Shown piece after piece: positions 55,082-64,000 of a stretch of DNA of 64,000 nt (positions within the stretch are counted from its first letter, which is position 1; every line of letters begins with the position of its first letter). The stretch comes from Bacteroidota bacterium (GTDB lineage: Bacteria > Bacteroidota > Bacteroidia > AKYH767-A > OLB10), in assembly GCA_016713445.1 (NCBI GenBank), contig JADJPB010000008.1:124001-188000 (forward strand), written 5' to 3'. Made by a program: the position numbers and the translations under genes. The notes beneath the pieces were generated by a model. It saw nothing but the letters and a program-made list of their open reading frames with translations. It was not told the origin of the DNA and did not search any database.

Positions 55082-56677
55082 ATGAACATTAGGGATACAC
55101 CTGCACAAAAAACAGTTTTAGCTTTTGCAACGGCAATTTTATTTTGGCTAGCATGGCCGTCAAAAGGATTTGCGCCGATGTTATTTATTGCGTTAATTCC
55201 TTTATTACTCTTGGAGAACACTGTTTATCAAGAGAAAATCAAGAAATTAAAATCAAATCTATTTCCGTACACTTACCTTGCTTTTTTTCTCTTTAATATT
55301 TTAAATACGTGGTGGATTTGGTATGCGAGTCCGTTTGGAATGTTTGGCGCGGTTACAGCAAATGCGTTGTTGATGACCATAGCATTTCACTTTTTTCATT
55401 GGACGCGATTAAAATTTGGCAATGGAGTCGGGTACACTTCTCTTCCGATTTACTGGGTAGCTTTTGAATATTTTCATCTCGATTGGGATTTAAGCTGGAC
55501 TTGGTTAAACTTTGGAAATGGATTAGCGGCTTGGGCTGACTTAGTACAGTGGTATGAATATACGGGGGTTTTAGGCGGTACATTTTGGATCATCCTTATC
55601 AATATTTTTGCATATCATGTGCTTCAAGCCGGATACAAGTCCAAGCCAAAAATTGGCATTGCTTTAACGGCACTTATTTTATTACCCATTGGAGTTTCTT
55701 ATCTCATCCGTATTCAATTTAAAGAAAAACAAAACCTCATTGAGGTAGTTATAGTGCAACCGAATATTGATCCTTACAATGAGAAATTCAGTGGGAATAG
55801 TGATGAACAACTTTCAAAAATTCTAAAGCTAGCCGACACACAGATCAGCAATAAAACCAGTCTTTTAATATTACCCGAGACCGCTTTGCCAGATGGTATT
55901 TGGAATGAAGACTTAGAAATACATCCTCAAATTGAAAGACTAAAAGAGTATGTAAAAAATTATCCGAATTTAAAAATACTAACTGGTCTTTCTTATTATC
56001 GTTATTATCATCCCGGTGAAAAAATAAGCGCTACCGCCAGAAAATTCAGAGATGGACCCGGTTATTACGACGCTTTCAATGCAGCCGTTCAAATTAGCAA
56101 TAGTCGCTCGATGCCTTTGCATATGAAATCCAAATTAGTTCCGGGTGTGGAAAAAATGCCTTTCCCTGCTATTTTTGGATACTTAGATGATTTTGCCATT
56201 GATTTAGGAGGTACAACAGGAAGTTTAGGTTCACAAGAATCTCCAACTGTCTTTAGTAGTGGTAAAATCATAGCTGCCCCTGTAATATGTTATGAATCGG
56301 TATATGGCGATTATGTAGGCGAATATATTCGTAAAGGCGCAAACGTTATATGCATCATGACGAATGATGGCTGGTGGGATGACACGCCAGGATACAGGCA
56401 ACATTGTCAATATGGACGACTTAGAGCGATTGAACATCGCAGAAGTATAACTCGATCGGCAAATACAGGTATTTCTTGTTTCATTAATCAATTGGGAGAT
56501 ATTACACAACCCACTGAATGGTGGGAACCTGCTTGCATCAAACAAAATATTAACTTAAATAACGAACTTACTTTCTATTCTAAACACGGAGATATCATCG
56601 GCAGAAGTTCATTCATTGGAGCTGCATTCTTCTTGGCAATCACAATTTTAGGGATGTTATTCAAGCGTAAAAAATAG
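55082..56677 (+). CDS. lnt: Apolipoprotein N-acyltransferase
   Basis: About 531 residues. It adds the third acyl chain to lipoprotein N-termini. An N-terminal group of membrane helices (about 1-210) with WPSKGFAPMLFIALIPLLLLE is followed by a nitrilase-fold periplasmic domain with the catalytic triad: Glu in LLILPETALPDG, Lys in KSKLVPGVEKMPF, and Cys in PVICYESVYGD; TNDGWWDDTPGYRQH is typical. A final helix anchors the end. I choose the ATG at 55082; an upstream TTG in the same frame overlaps a promoter box. The length is normal. Confidence 0.95.
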   Translation: MNIRDTPAQKTVLAFATAILFWLAWPSKGFAPMLFIALIPLLLLENTVYQEKIKKLKSNLFPYTYLAFFLFNILNTWWIWYASPFGMFGAVTANALLMTIAFHFFHWTRLKFGNGVGYTSLPIYWVAFEYFHLDWDLSWTWLNFGNGLAAWADLVQWYEYTGVLGGTFWIILINIFAYHVLQAGYKSKPKIGIALTALILLPIGVSYLIRIQFKEKQNLIEVVIVQPNIDPYNEKFSGNSDEQLSKILKLADTQISNKTSLLILPETALPDGIWNEDLEIHPQIERLKEYVKNYPNLKILTGLSYYRYYHPGEKISATARKFRDGPGYYDAFNAAVQISNSRSMPLHMKSKLVPGVEKMPFPAIFGYLDDFAIDLGGTTGSLGSQESPTVFSSGKIIAAPVICYESVYGDYVGEYIRKGANVICIMTNDGWWDDTPGYRQHCQYGRLRAIEHRRSITRSANTGISCFINQLGDITQPTEWWEPACIKQNINLNNELTFYSKHGDIIGRSSFIGAAFFLAITILGMLFKRKK

Positions 56678-56733
56678 ATCTTTCCCAACCTACCCTTTTT
56701 CCAACTAATTTTGTGCTAATTAATCTTGAAAAT

Positions 56734-58138
56734 ATGTCAGTGTACGACGCTATAGTAATTGGTTCGGGTCCGGGAGGATATGTGGCCGCAATTCGACTTT
56801 CTCAACTCGGAAAAAAGACTGCACTCATTGAAAAATACAATGCGCTGGGTGGAACTTGCCTGAACGTAGGTTGCATTCCTTCCAAAGCACTTCTTGATTC
56901 ATCAGAGCACTTCCATCAAGCCAAACATCAATTTGAGGCTCACGGAATACAAGTAAAAGAACTGGGATTAGATTTTAAAAAAATGGTTCAACGAAAATCG
57001 GATGTTGTTTCTCAAACCGTAGATGGTATTCGTTTTTTAATGAAGAAAAATAAAATTGCTGTATATAATGGTCATGGAAGTTTTAAGGATGCAAAGAACA
57101 TACTAATCACGAAGGAAGATGGTACAACAGAATTGATCCAAGGTGAAAATATTATAATTGCTACTGGATCCAAACCTTCCACACTCAACGGAGTTATTGT
57201 TGACAAGAAAAAAATCATCACCTCTACAGAAGCATTAAAACTTGAAGAAATCCCACAACATCTTTTGATTATTGGCGGTGGTGTTATCGGACTTGAATTG
57301 GGATCAGTGTATGCTCGTTTAGGAGCTAAAGTAAGTGTAGTGGAATATGCAGATAGTATAATTCCCACGATGGATCGTTCGCTCGGAAAAGAATTGCAAA
57401 AAATATTACAGAAACAAGGATTTGAGTTTCATTTGAACTTTGGAGTTACATCTGCAGAAGTAAAAAAAAAAAGTAATACTGAAAGCAATCTCAAATAAAG
57501 ATGGAAAAACGCTGGAATTAAACGGCGACTATTGTTTAGTATCAACGGGGCGATCGCCTTACACTTCGAATTTGGGTTTAGAAAATATTGGAATCACTTT
57601 AGATGAAAGAGGGAGGATTCCAGTTAATGAATATTTAGAAACTTCGGTAAAAGGAATTTATGCAATTGGCGATGTTGTGAAAGGCGCGATGTTGGCGCAT
57701 AAGGCTGAGGAGGAAGGTGTACTTGTAGCCGAACATCTATCGGGGCAAAAACCACACATCAATTATTTATTAATTCCAGGAGTAGTTTATACTTGGCCCG
57801 AAGTTGCTGCGGTTGGGTATACTGAAGAAGAATTAAAAACTCAAAACATAAAATACAAATCTGGAAGTTTTCCATTCAAAGCAAGTGGTCGGGCTCGTGC
57901 CAGCATGGATCTAGATGGATTTATTAAAGTACTAAGCGATGCATCTACTGATGAAATTCTTGGAGTACATATGATAGGACCGCGGGCAGCAGATATGATA
58001 GCAGAAGCAGTCGTAGCGATGGAATTTAAAGCATCCGCTGAAGATATTGCCCGAATGAGTCATGCACATCCTACCTATTCGGAAGCTTTCAAAGAAGCAT
58101 GTTTAGCTGCTACCGATAACAGAGCATTGCATATTTAA
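56734..58138 (+). CDS. lpdA: Dihydrolipoyl dehydrogenase (one frameshift)
   Basis: The E3 subunit of pyruvate/2-oxoglutarate dehydrogenase or the glycine cleavage system. From ATG 56734: FAD-binding AIVIGSGPGGYVAAIRLSQ, the redox disulfide in GGTCLNVGCIPSKALL, and NAD-binding IIGGGVIGLELGSVYARLG. The frame slips in an 11-A run (about 57463-57473). One frame over it continues VILKAISNKDGKTLELNGD and then YAIGDVVKGAMLAHKAEEEG and the C-terminal HPTYSEAF catalytic His region. The restored protein is about 468 residues. A TAATTTTG promoter box (56706-56713) precedes the ATG. The homopolymer location makes a sequencing error nearly certain. Confidence 0.96.
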
Positions 58139-58312
58139 TAATTCAGGATAATCTGAATAAGTTCAATTTTCACTCATACATCGTTTAATAATGCGTGGAA
58201 CCAGAATTTAAGAACTACTGATAAACAACCACTTATAGTTAATGTGGGTTACTTGCTTTAGTATTAAAATTGCAAGCCCTATTTTAGTAGATTAAAATAA
58301 AACAACCGGTCA

Positions 58313-59997
58313 ATGAAAAAATTATTAGTAGTAGTTATGAGTTTATTTTTCACATTAAATGTTAATTCCCAGTCTTGGTCATGGGCCGCAGCGATGGGTG
58401 GCAGATCGAACGTGGAAGGTTCTATAGGAATGGATCGTGATGCCAGTGGCAATATTTATGTTTGTGGAGATTTTGAAGGAACTCGTAATTTTGGAGGTAC
58501 AAGTTATACTGCTGTTGCATTCTCAGATATGTTTTTTTCTAAATACAATTCAAGCGGACAACATCAATGGACTCTTCAATTTAGCGGGACTGGAACAAAT
58601 ACGATGATTGCCAATGGAATTGCGACGGATGCAAGCGGTAATGTTTTTGTAACGGGTTACTTTAGTTTTAATGTTACGGTTGGTCCGAATACTTATTTCA
58701 ACGCTGGCGGAAATGGTGATAGTTTCATTGCTAAATACAGCCCTGCAGGAACCTTAATCTGGTCGAGAGTAATTTCAGGTACAGGGAACGAATTTGTTAG
58801 TGGAATAAAAACATTAGGAAATGATATTTATATCAGCGGTAGTTTTACTCAAGCTTTTACACATGGTCCGGTAAGTTTACAGCTCCTGCAGGAGGTTATG
58901 ACGATGCATTCATTATGAAATTAAATGCACAAGGAGATGGTGTTTGGGGAGTAAAAGGAGGCGGCAGTAACAATGTTGATGACCGTGCTCTATGTTTAAG
59001 TGTTAGTAATAATGCAATTTATTGGGCTGGCTTTTGCTCATCAACCGCTGTAATAGGAGGTGTGACTTTACCTCAATCTGGAACATTGCCAGATATTTTT
59101 ATTTCAAAATTAGATGCAAATGGAGTTCAAGCCTGGGTAAAAAGATACGGAGGAAATTTCGGACAACAAGTAAATAGTATCAGTCAAGATCCATGGGGAA
59201 ATCCCATTTGTACTGGCAACTTTTATGGAACGTGTAATTTTGGCATCGGATTCTCCATCACAGAAAATTATGCGATGTTTCCTGCAGGTAATGGAGATGG
59301 TTTCGTAGCAAAGTTAAATGGGTCCGATGGAACCTGTTCATGGGTTAGACAAATTAAATGTATTAATGGAGATAATAACGAAGTAAGTAATGGTGCTGTT
59401 ACAGACTTGGGAGGAAGCACTTATGTTACGGGTCATTTCAATGCAACCACCACATTTGCTACCAATTCGAGTCAAACAGGAACTAACTTAGTTGCAACCA
59501 ATGGACGAGACGCATTCGTTGCTAAATATTCTCAAACAGGTACGCTATTATGGGTACAAAAAATTGGTGGCACCAGCAACGACCAAGGCAGAGCCGTAGT
59601 GTACGATGCCAATGGAATATGCACCGTTGCCGGAAATTTCGGCGGCACGATAACGTTAGGTGCTGCACCATCCATTACTGCAAGCCCGGGTGCCTCTAGT
59701 GTTTTCCTAGCTAAATACGATGGATTATCTGCAGGAATAGACAACGTATCAAATTCGTTGGAATTTCAGGCATTCCCTAATCCTGCCGAGAATTTCATTT
59801 CTGTAACCTTAAACGCTCAATCGCCCATTGACGCGATTGAAATATTCAATTTAACCGGTGCGCGTGTATTCGATACGAAATTAACCGGAACGAAAAGTGA
59901 AATAAAAGTGGATGTTACACATTTAAGTTCGGGAGTTTATTTTTTACAAGTGACATCTGGAGAAAACAGAGGCGTAAAGAAGATTCAGGTTAAGTAA
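58313..59997 (+). CDS. Secreted SBBP-like beta-propeller protein with T9SS sorting domain (one frameshift)
   Basis: A signal peptide (1-19, ending LNVNSQ) is followed by repeats of the SBBP type, D-x-x-G-N-I/V-Y/F-V-x-G (DASGNIYVCGDFEGT, DASGNVFVTGYFSFN, LGGSTYVTGHFN, DANGICTVAGNFGGT). Each is about 55 residues and the set forms a propeller-like domain. The frame slips near 58880 (missing T in AGTTTACAG). The end, EFQAFPNPAENFISVTLNA ... SSGVYFLQVTSG, is a type IX sorting domain. The restored length is about 562 residues. The function is unknown. A good terminator follows (60019-60045). Confidence 0.88.
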
Positions 59998-60018
59998 AAT
60001 TATTAATACTATAAGAAG

Positions 60019-60045
60019 AGAGCTGCTTTGAGAGCGGCTCTTTTT
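60019..60045 (+). terminator. Rho-independent terminator after the 58-kb T9SS gene
   Basis: AGAGCTGCT (60019-60027) pairs with AGCGGCTCT (60033-60041) around TTGAG and continues into TTTTT. It sits where the convergent Rrf2 gene ends (60044), so it may be shared. Confidence 0.88.
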
Positions 60046-60469
60046 ATTTTCGCTTAACTTTAGAAAGTACCGACTCATTCCAATTTTCAAGCGTCGTTTT
60101 CTTCATTAACGCAAAAAGCCGTGCCTTGCTATTCGCATATTCATCATGCATAGGGCAAGGAGTTTTTGAATCACATTTAAGCTTTCCCATAATACATGAA
60201 TTCACAATTTGATCTCCATCTACTACAGATAATAACTCATAAATAGTTAATTGGAGTTCTTAATCACCCATCCAGAAACCAGCACCTGGACCTTTTGTAG
60301 AATTCAAAATCCCCTTTTTAACCAGCTCCTGCATGATTTTACCGAGATAATGTGGTGACAACTGAACAGAAGAAGCCAACTCTCCCAAGCTCACTTTTCT
60401 ATTCTCTTTACCAATTTTGGCGACATAAGTCGTTGCTCTCAGTGCATATGCAAATGTTTTCGAAAACAT
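60044..60469 (-). pseudogene. Rrf2-family Fe-S regulator with an in-frame stop codon, divergent from the nos operon
   Basis: The N-terminal half (MFSKTFAYALRATTYVAKIG ... LSPHYLGKIMQELVKKGIL) is the Rrf2 winged helix and dimer helix. TAA at 60262-60260 ends it after WMGD. With no change of frame, the coding continues ELQLTIYELLSVVDGDQIVNS and CIMGKLKCDSKTPCPMHDEY, with C-x6-C-x5-C cluster ligands as in NsrR/IscR-like proteins, and ends at 60044. With the stop ignored it is 141 residues, normal for the family. A single base change (e.g. CAA, GAA or AAA to TAA) explains it. Position and cysteines suggest a nitric-oxide or redox-sensing regulator of the divergent nos genes. Confidence 0.87.
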
Positions 60470-60492
60470 AAATTACAAATTAAAATCAATAA

Positions 60493-60508
60493 CAAGAATT
60501 AATTCTTG
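60493..60508. promoter_or_regulatory. Perfect 16-base palindrome CAAGAATTAATTCTTG, candidate Rrf2 operator
   Basis: Lies 24-39 bases upstream of the Rrf2 start codon in the divergent region. Its symmetric form and AT-rich centre fit an Rrf2-family operator (autoregulation). It overlaps an FNR-like site by three bases. Confidence 0.5.
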
Positions 60509-60519
60509 ACAATTATCAG
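60506..60519. promoter_or_regulatory. FNR/CRP-family-like site TTGACAATTATCAG
   Basis: Matches 8 of 10 defined bases of TTGAT-N4-ATCAA. It may act on the Rrf2 gene or be a distal site for the nos operon. Confidence 0.5.
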
Positions 60520-60576
60520 CCTTATAACTGACAACAATTAGAAGCAAGATTTGTTTGGCATAAGTCATGGTTTTTA

Positions 60577-60590
60577 GTGATAAAAATCAT
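60577..60590 (+). promoter_or_regulatory. FNR/CRP-family-like activator site GTGATAAAAATCAT of the nos promoter
   Basis: The core TGAT-AAAA-ATCA is a perfect inverted repeat (8 of 10 consensus bases). Its centre (60583.5) lies about 41-44 bases before the start site predicted from the TACGTTTG box at 60613-60620, the class II activator position. Confidence 0.65.
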
Positions 60591-60612
60591 TTTCTCCACC
60601 ATTCGTCAGAGG

Positions 60613-60620
60613 TACGTTTG
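60613..60620 (+). promoter_or_regulatory. -7 box TACGTTTG of the nos operon
   Basis: Matches TAnnTTTG. No -33 TTTG lies at the expected distance, but the FNR-like site occupies that place, as expected for an activator-dependent promoter. The leader to the ATG at 60675 is about 50 bases. Confidence 0.6.
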
Positions 60621-60674
60621 CATCATAATAAAAGACATTCATCTCTTTAATTAACCCTAAGAAAAAAAATTATT

Positions 60675-61139
60675 ATGAAATTAAAAATTTTAATGGCGAG
60701 CATCCTGAGCATTTCACTCTTTGCTTGTACATCAAGACAAGAAGCGGAAGAAGCTGCAAAGAACTCTCCATCTCCAGTTGAAGCGGCTGCCGAACAACCC
60801 GAAGTACACGGAACAGAAGTGAAAGAAATAGCACTAACGAACCCACTCAATCAAGAATGGGTTGCAAACGGAGAAAAGATCTACGATAGTAAATGTTTAT
60901 CGTGTCATAAACTAACAGACGAAAAGTTAGTAGGTCCGGGATGGAAAGATGTAACTAAACGCAGAACTCCAGTTTGGATCATGAATATGATCTTAAATGT
61001 AGAAATGATGTTAGACGAAGATCCAGAAGCTCAACTCATGCTTGAACAGTGTTTAGTAAGAATGCCGAATCAAAACTTGACTGAAGCTGATAGTCGACAA
61101 GTTATTGAATTCATGCGACACAATGATGGAGAAAAATAA
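60675..61139 (+). CDS. c-type cytochrome lipoprotein of the nos operon
   Basis: 154 residues. The signal peptide ends in lipobox SLFAC18, so it is lipid-anchored. A spacer rich in Glu/Ala/Pro (19-45) leads to a single-haem cytochrome c domain with C74-L-S-C77-H78 and a distal Met in LVRMPNQNLTE. A cytochrome of this type precedes nosZ in clade II clusters, where it passes electrons from the quinol oxidoreductase system to NosZ. It is 30 bases upstream of nosZ and shares its promoter. Confidence 0.93.
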   Translation: MKLKILMASILSISLFACTSRQEAEEAAKNSPSPVEAAAEQPEVHGTEVKEIALTNPLNQEWVANGEKIYDSKCLSCHKLTDEKLVGPGWKDVTKRRTPVWIMNMILNVEMMLDEDPEAQLMLEQCLVRMPNQNLTEADSRQVIEFMRHNDGEK

Positions 61140-61169
61140 ATATACCTAACCAATTTATAAATCAAACAG

Positions 61170-63168
61170 ATGAAAACCTATCATTTAATTATCGCAGCGG
61201 CAGTATCTCTGCTACTTTTTGTACTAACGGGATGCGCCCCAAAAAATCCAACACAGGCAATAACAGGTGATGCTGCTGCAAAAGTATATGTCGCACCTGG
61301 TAAGCACGATGAATTCTACAATTTCGTTTCTGGTGGATTCAGCGGACAAATCTCAGTTTACGGACTTCCATCAGGAAGGATGTTCAGAGTAATCCCAGTT
61401 TTCTCGCAAGACCCACAAACCGGCTGGGGATATTCTGAAGAAACGAAACCCATGTTAAATACCTCACATGGCTTTGCTCCTTGGGACGATAGCCATCACA
61501 TCGCTCTATCTACAACTAACGGTGAACACGATGGAAAATGGGTATTCATCAATGGGAACAATACACCACGTATTGCACGTATTAACTTGAAAACTTTCAG
61601 AACAGAGGAAATCATTGAGATTCCGAACGCTTCAGGTAATCACTCTTCTCCATTCTTAACTGAAAATTCCGAATATGCAATTGCTGGAACTCGATTCTCC
61701 TTTCCTTTAGATTATTCAGGAGCAACAGTTGATGTTCCCATCAACACTTACAAGAAAAATTTCAAAGGCACTGTTTCATTTATTAGTATCAACAAGGAAA
61801 GTGGAAACATGGCTGTTGCGTTTCAACTACTTCTACCAGGAATCAATTTCGATTTATCAAGAGGCGGCCGAGGTCCATCCAAAGACTGGTTCTTCTTCAG
61901 CTGTTATAATACTGAATTAGCAAATACTTTGTTAGAAGTGAATGCTTCACAAAAAGACAAAGATTTTATAATGGCCGTTAATTGGAAAAAAGCAGTGCAA
62001 TACATAACTGCTGGAAAAGGTAAAAAAGTTAAACGTAAACTATGCACACAATGTATATAGTGATGAAACGCACACTTCTACTTCTACGATGATGAAAGAG
62101 GTTCTTGCATTAGATCCTATCGAGTTAAAAGACATTGTTTATTTCATGCCATGTCCAAAGTCACCACATGGTTGTGATGTAGATCCAAGTGGTAAATTCA
62201 TAGTTGGATCCGGAAAATTAGCTGCATTAATTCCAGTTTTCTCATTTGACAAAATGATCGCTGCCATCGATGCAAAGAATTTCGAAGGAGAATTTGAAGG
62301 AATTCCTGTTTTGAAATATGAATCGGTTCTACATGGCGAAGTGAAAAAGCCAGGCTTAGGACCTCTACATACAGAATTTGATGGAAAAGGATTTGCATAC
62401 ACTTCCATGTTTGTCTCCTCTGAAATCGTAAAATGGAATATTGAAAATTTAACAGTTGTTGATCGCGTTCCCACTTATTATTCAATCGGTCACCTATGTG
62501 TTCCAGGAGGACCTACTAAAAATCCACATGGAAAATATGTCATTGCTTATAATAAAATCACCAAGGATCGCTACTTACCTACAGGGCCTGAGTTGACTCA
62601 ATCTGCGCAATTGTATGACATCTCTGGTGAGAAAATGAAACTGCTATTAGATTTCCCAACTATTGGAGAACCACACTATGGAGAAGCAATTCCTGCCAGT
62701 TTGATTGCGCCAAACAGTTTGAAGTTTTTCAAAATAGAAGACAACAAACATCCTTATGTTGCCAAAGGAGAAAAGGAAACGAAAGTAGTTCGACAAGGAA
62801 ACAAAGTACATGTTTATATGACGTGTATTCGTTCACACTTTACTCCTGATAATATTGAAGGAATTAAAATGGGAGATGAAGTATACTTCCATATTACCAA
62901 TCTGGAGCAAGATTGGGATGTGCCACACGGATTCGCAATCAAAGGGGCCAATAATGCTGAATTACTAATCATGCCTGGTGAGACATGCACATTAAAATGG
63001 ACTCCAGATCGTGTAGGTGTAACGCCAATGTACTGTACAGATTTCTGTTCAGCGTTACATCAAGAGATGTCAGGATACGTTCGTGTATCTCCTGCAGGCT
63101 CTTCTACTCCGCTTAAGTGGAGTACAGGCGAAACACCGGAAGCGGGTCTTTCTGCTGAAGTAAAATAA
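61170..63168 (+). CDS. nosZ: Nitrous-oxide reductase, clade II (Sec-type lipoprotein signal; one frameshift)
   Basis: Reduces N2O to N2 in the periplasm. The signal peptide is Sec/lipoprotein type (SLLLFVLTGC22), not twin-arginine, a hallmark of clade II (atypical) NosZ. The propeller carries the CuZ His residues, e.g. PWDDSHHIAL and later CPKSPHGCDV, GPLHTEFD and YSIGHLCVPGG. The C-terminal cupredoxin domain has the CuA motif CTDFCSALHQEM (C-x3-C-x3-H-x2-M). The frame slips near 62030; restored, AGKGKKV continues NVNYAHNVYSDETHTS. The total length is about 665 residues, normal. The slip is not at a long homopolymer (GTTAAACGTAAAC), but the gene is otherwise perfectly preserved, so I think it is functional. 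Confidence 0.97.
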
Positions 63169-63181
63169 TCTATTTTATACA

Positions 63182-63214
63182 GGGGACTCTTTGGAAAACG
63201 AAGAGTCCTCTTTT
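63182..63214 (+). terminator. Hairpin with T-run inside the nos operon, between nosZ and the next gene
   Basis: GGGGACTCTT (63182-63191) pairs with AAGAGTCCTC (63201-63210, one G-U pair) around a 9-base loop and is followed by TTTTG. The next gene starts at 63234 on the same strand. It is probably a partial terminator or mRNA-stabilising 3' end for nosZ. Confidence 0.7.
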
Positions 63215-63233
63215 GAAGAGTAAAAACAACTTA

Positions 63234-64000
63234 TGAAACCAATATCAAGAATCTTTATTGCACTTTCTTCCTTGTCGATGATTGCTACTTATTATCTTCC
63301 ACTCTGGCAAATACAACTGTGGGCTCCACAGTATCCAGAAGGATTGAACATGAAAATATGGCACAACCACTTGAGTGGAGCATTTGATATCATCAATGGA
63401 CTCAACCATTATATTGGAATGCGTTTGATAAAAGAAGAGATGTTTCCTGAATTGCAATACATAGGCATTCTTGTAGGAATTTATATAGCCATTGGACTGT
63501 TAGCAGCTATAACAAATAAATTAACCCTATTAAAAATTTATGTGATTACTGGACTTTCTTATGGGATAGCTGCTTTGTATGATTTTTACAGATGGGGTTA
63601 CGATTACGGTCACAACCTAGATCCACATGCGGCCATACAAGTACCCGGCATGAGCTATCAGCCACCTGTCATTGGATACAAAAACTTATTGAATTTCACG
63701 GCCTATTCTGGACCGGATCAAGGTGGGTGGATCATTGTTGCAGCCAGCATCATTGCTATTAGCGTTTTGTTCTTCACCCTATGGAGCAATAAAAAACTTT
63801 CAAAAAAGAAAAACTCATCTGTCCAGCATGAATTAAGAGTTGCAACCATTATAGTTTTATTCTTTCTTTCTGCATGTTCTTCTTCAGAGCCAGCACCTAT
63901 TCGCTTAGGAAAAGATGAATGCTCCAATTGCAAAATGATCTTGACAGATCCCAAGTTTGGCGCCGAAATTCTAACGAAGACGAACAAGGTTTACAAATTT
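63234..64000 (+). CDS. nosL: nos-operon membrane protein in frame with NosL copper chaperone (partial at window end)
   Basis: The frame is open from ATG 63234 to the window edge (255 codons). Residues 1-195 are a four-helix membrane protein seen after clade II nosZ genes (YYLPLWQIQLWAPQYPEGL, DIINGLNHYIGM, FYRWGYDYGHNLDPHAAI). After LWSNKKLSKKKNSS the frame runs straight into a lipoprotein start, VATIIVLFFLSACSSS, and NosL's copper-binding DECSNCKMILTDPKFGAE. In relatives these are two genes. An ATG at 63828 (ATGAATTAAG) would begin NosL as MKLRVATIIV if one A were missing, so the fusion may be an artefact of a 1-base loss. Helices and the NosL motif themselves are clear. Confidence 0.87.

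Noticed and set aside
62020..62095. nosZ as two separate genes or a pseudogene
   Set aside because: Both parts match one clade II NosZ continuously once a 1-2 base slip is allowed, with all copper-ligand motifs intact.
1..64000. tRNA or rRNA genes
   Set aside because: I looked for T-loop type GTTCGANTC words and conserved rRNA stretches on both strands and found no convincing candidate.

Overview
The window is one continuous stretch of a low-GC (visibly AT-rich) Bacteroidota chromosome. The evidence is lineage-typical: type IX secretion (T9SS) C-terminal sorting domains on four secreted proteins, the gliding lipoprotein GldH, Bacteroidota-type promoter boxes (TAnnTTTG), few Shine-Dalgarno sequences, and families such as DUF5686, DUF2795 and the PSP1/RicT protein with a long Pro/Gln tail. 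The order or genus cannot be fixed from this sequence. There are no tRNA, rRNA, phage or CRISPR loci that I can support.

Layout. 1-5.5 kb: minus-strand envelope genes (partial DUF5686 protein, CMD protein, tatC, a secreted trypsin-like protease, arabinose-5-phosphate isomerase). 5.7-8 kb: recQ. 8.2-15 kb: DUF2795 protein, cobalamin adenosyltransferase, a methyltransferase/ABC-ATPase chimera, a secreted sulfatase, TerC, gamma-glutamyltransferase. 14.9-20.2 kb: two T9SS cargo genes (one heavily frameshifted) and an internally deleted IS110 element with a well-folded leader that looks like a bridge RNA. 20.2-26.8 kb: thioredoxin, gldH-ricT-holB, a 23S-IVS-type four-helix protein, a long perfect hairpin, the HepT/MntA toxin-antitoxin pair, cvpA. 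27-33 kb: housekeeping (pgk, peptidyl-prolyl isomerase, pheS, S41 peptidase). 33-39.4 kb: a probable light/B12-responsive group (ECF sigma factor, MerR-cobalamin regulator, TIGR01777 oxidoreductase, photolyase). 40-58 kb: peptidase, riboflavin synthase, transporters, acetyltransferases, porin, rlmN, radA, epimerase, sugar dehydrogenase, glycosyltransferase-like protein, lnt, lpdA. 58-60 kb: another T9SS protein. 60-64 kb: the start of a clade II nitrous-oxide-reductase operon (Rrf2 regulator, c-type cytochrome, nosZ, membrane protein joined to nosL) with FNR-like sites placed for activation.

How genes work together. The nos group would let the cell respire N2O: the cytochrome passes electrons to NosZ, NosL supplies copper, and the divergent Rrf2 protein plus an FNR-type activator probably control it. 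The cobalamin adenosyltransferase at 8.6-9.1 kb could supply the AdoCbl chromophore used by the 35-kb MerR-type photoregulator. The sulfatase, protease and T9SS proteins point to a surface-active, polymer-degrading, possibly gliding bacterium.

Quality caveat. At least twelve genes are broken by one- or two-base indels, mostly in homopolymers (recQ, ggt, the 16.5-19.0 kb T9SS gene four times, thioredoxin, holB, the 25.2-kb hypothetical, mntA, pheS, the S9 peptidase, lpdA, the 58-kb T9SS gene, nosZ). Several are essential, so the most likely cause is residual error in a long-read assembly. I annotate each as one gene spanning the break. Convergent intergenic regions are filled with dispersed repeats of a few related families.
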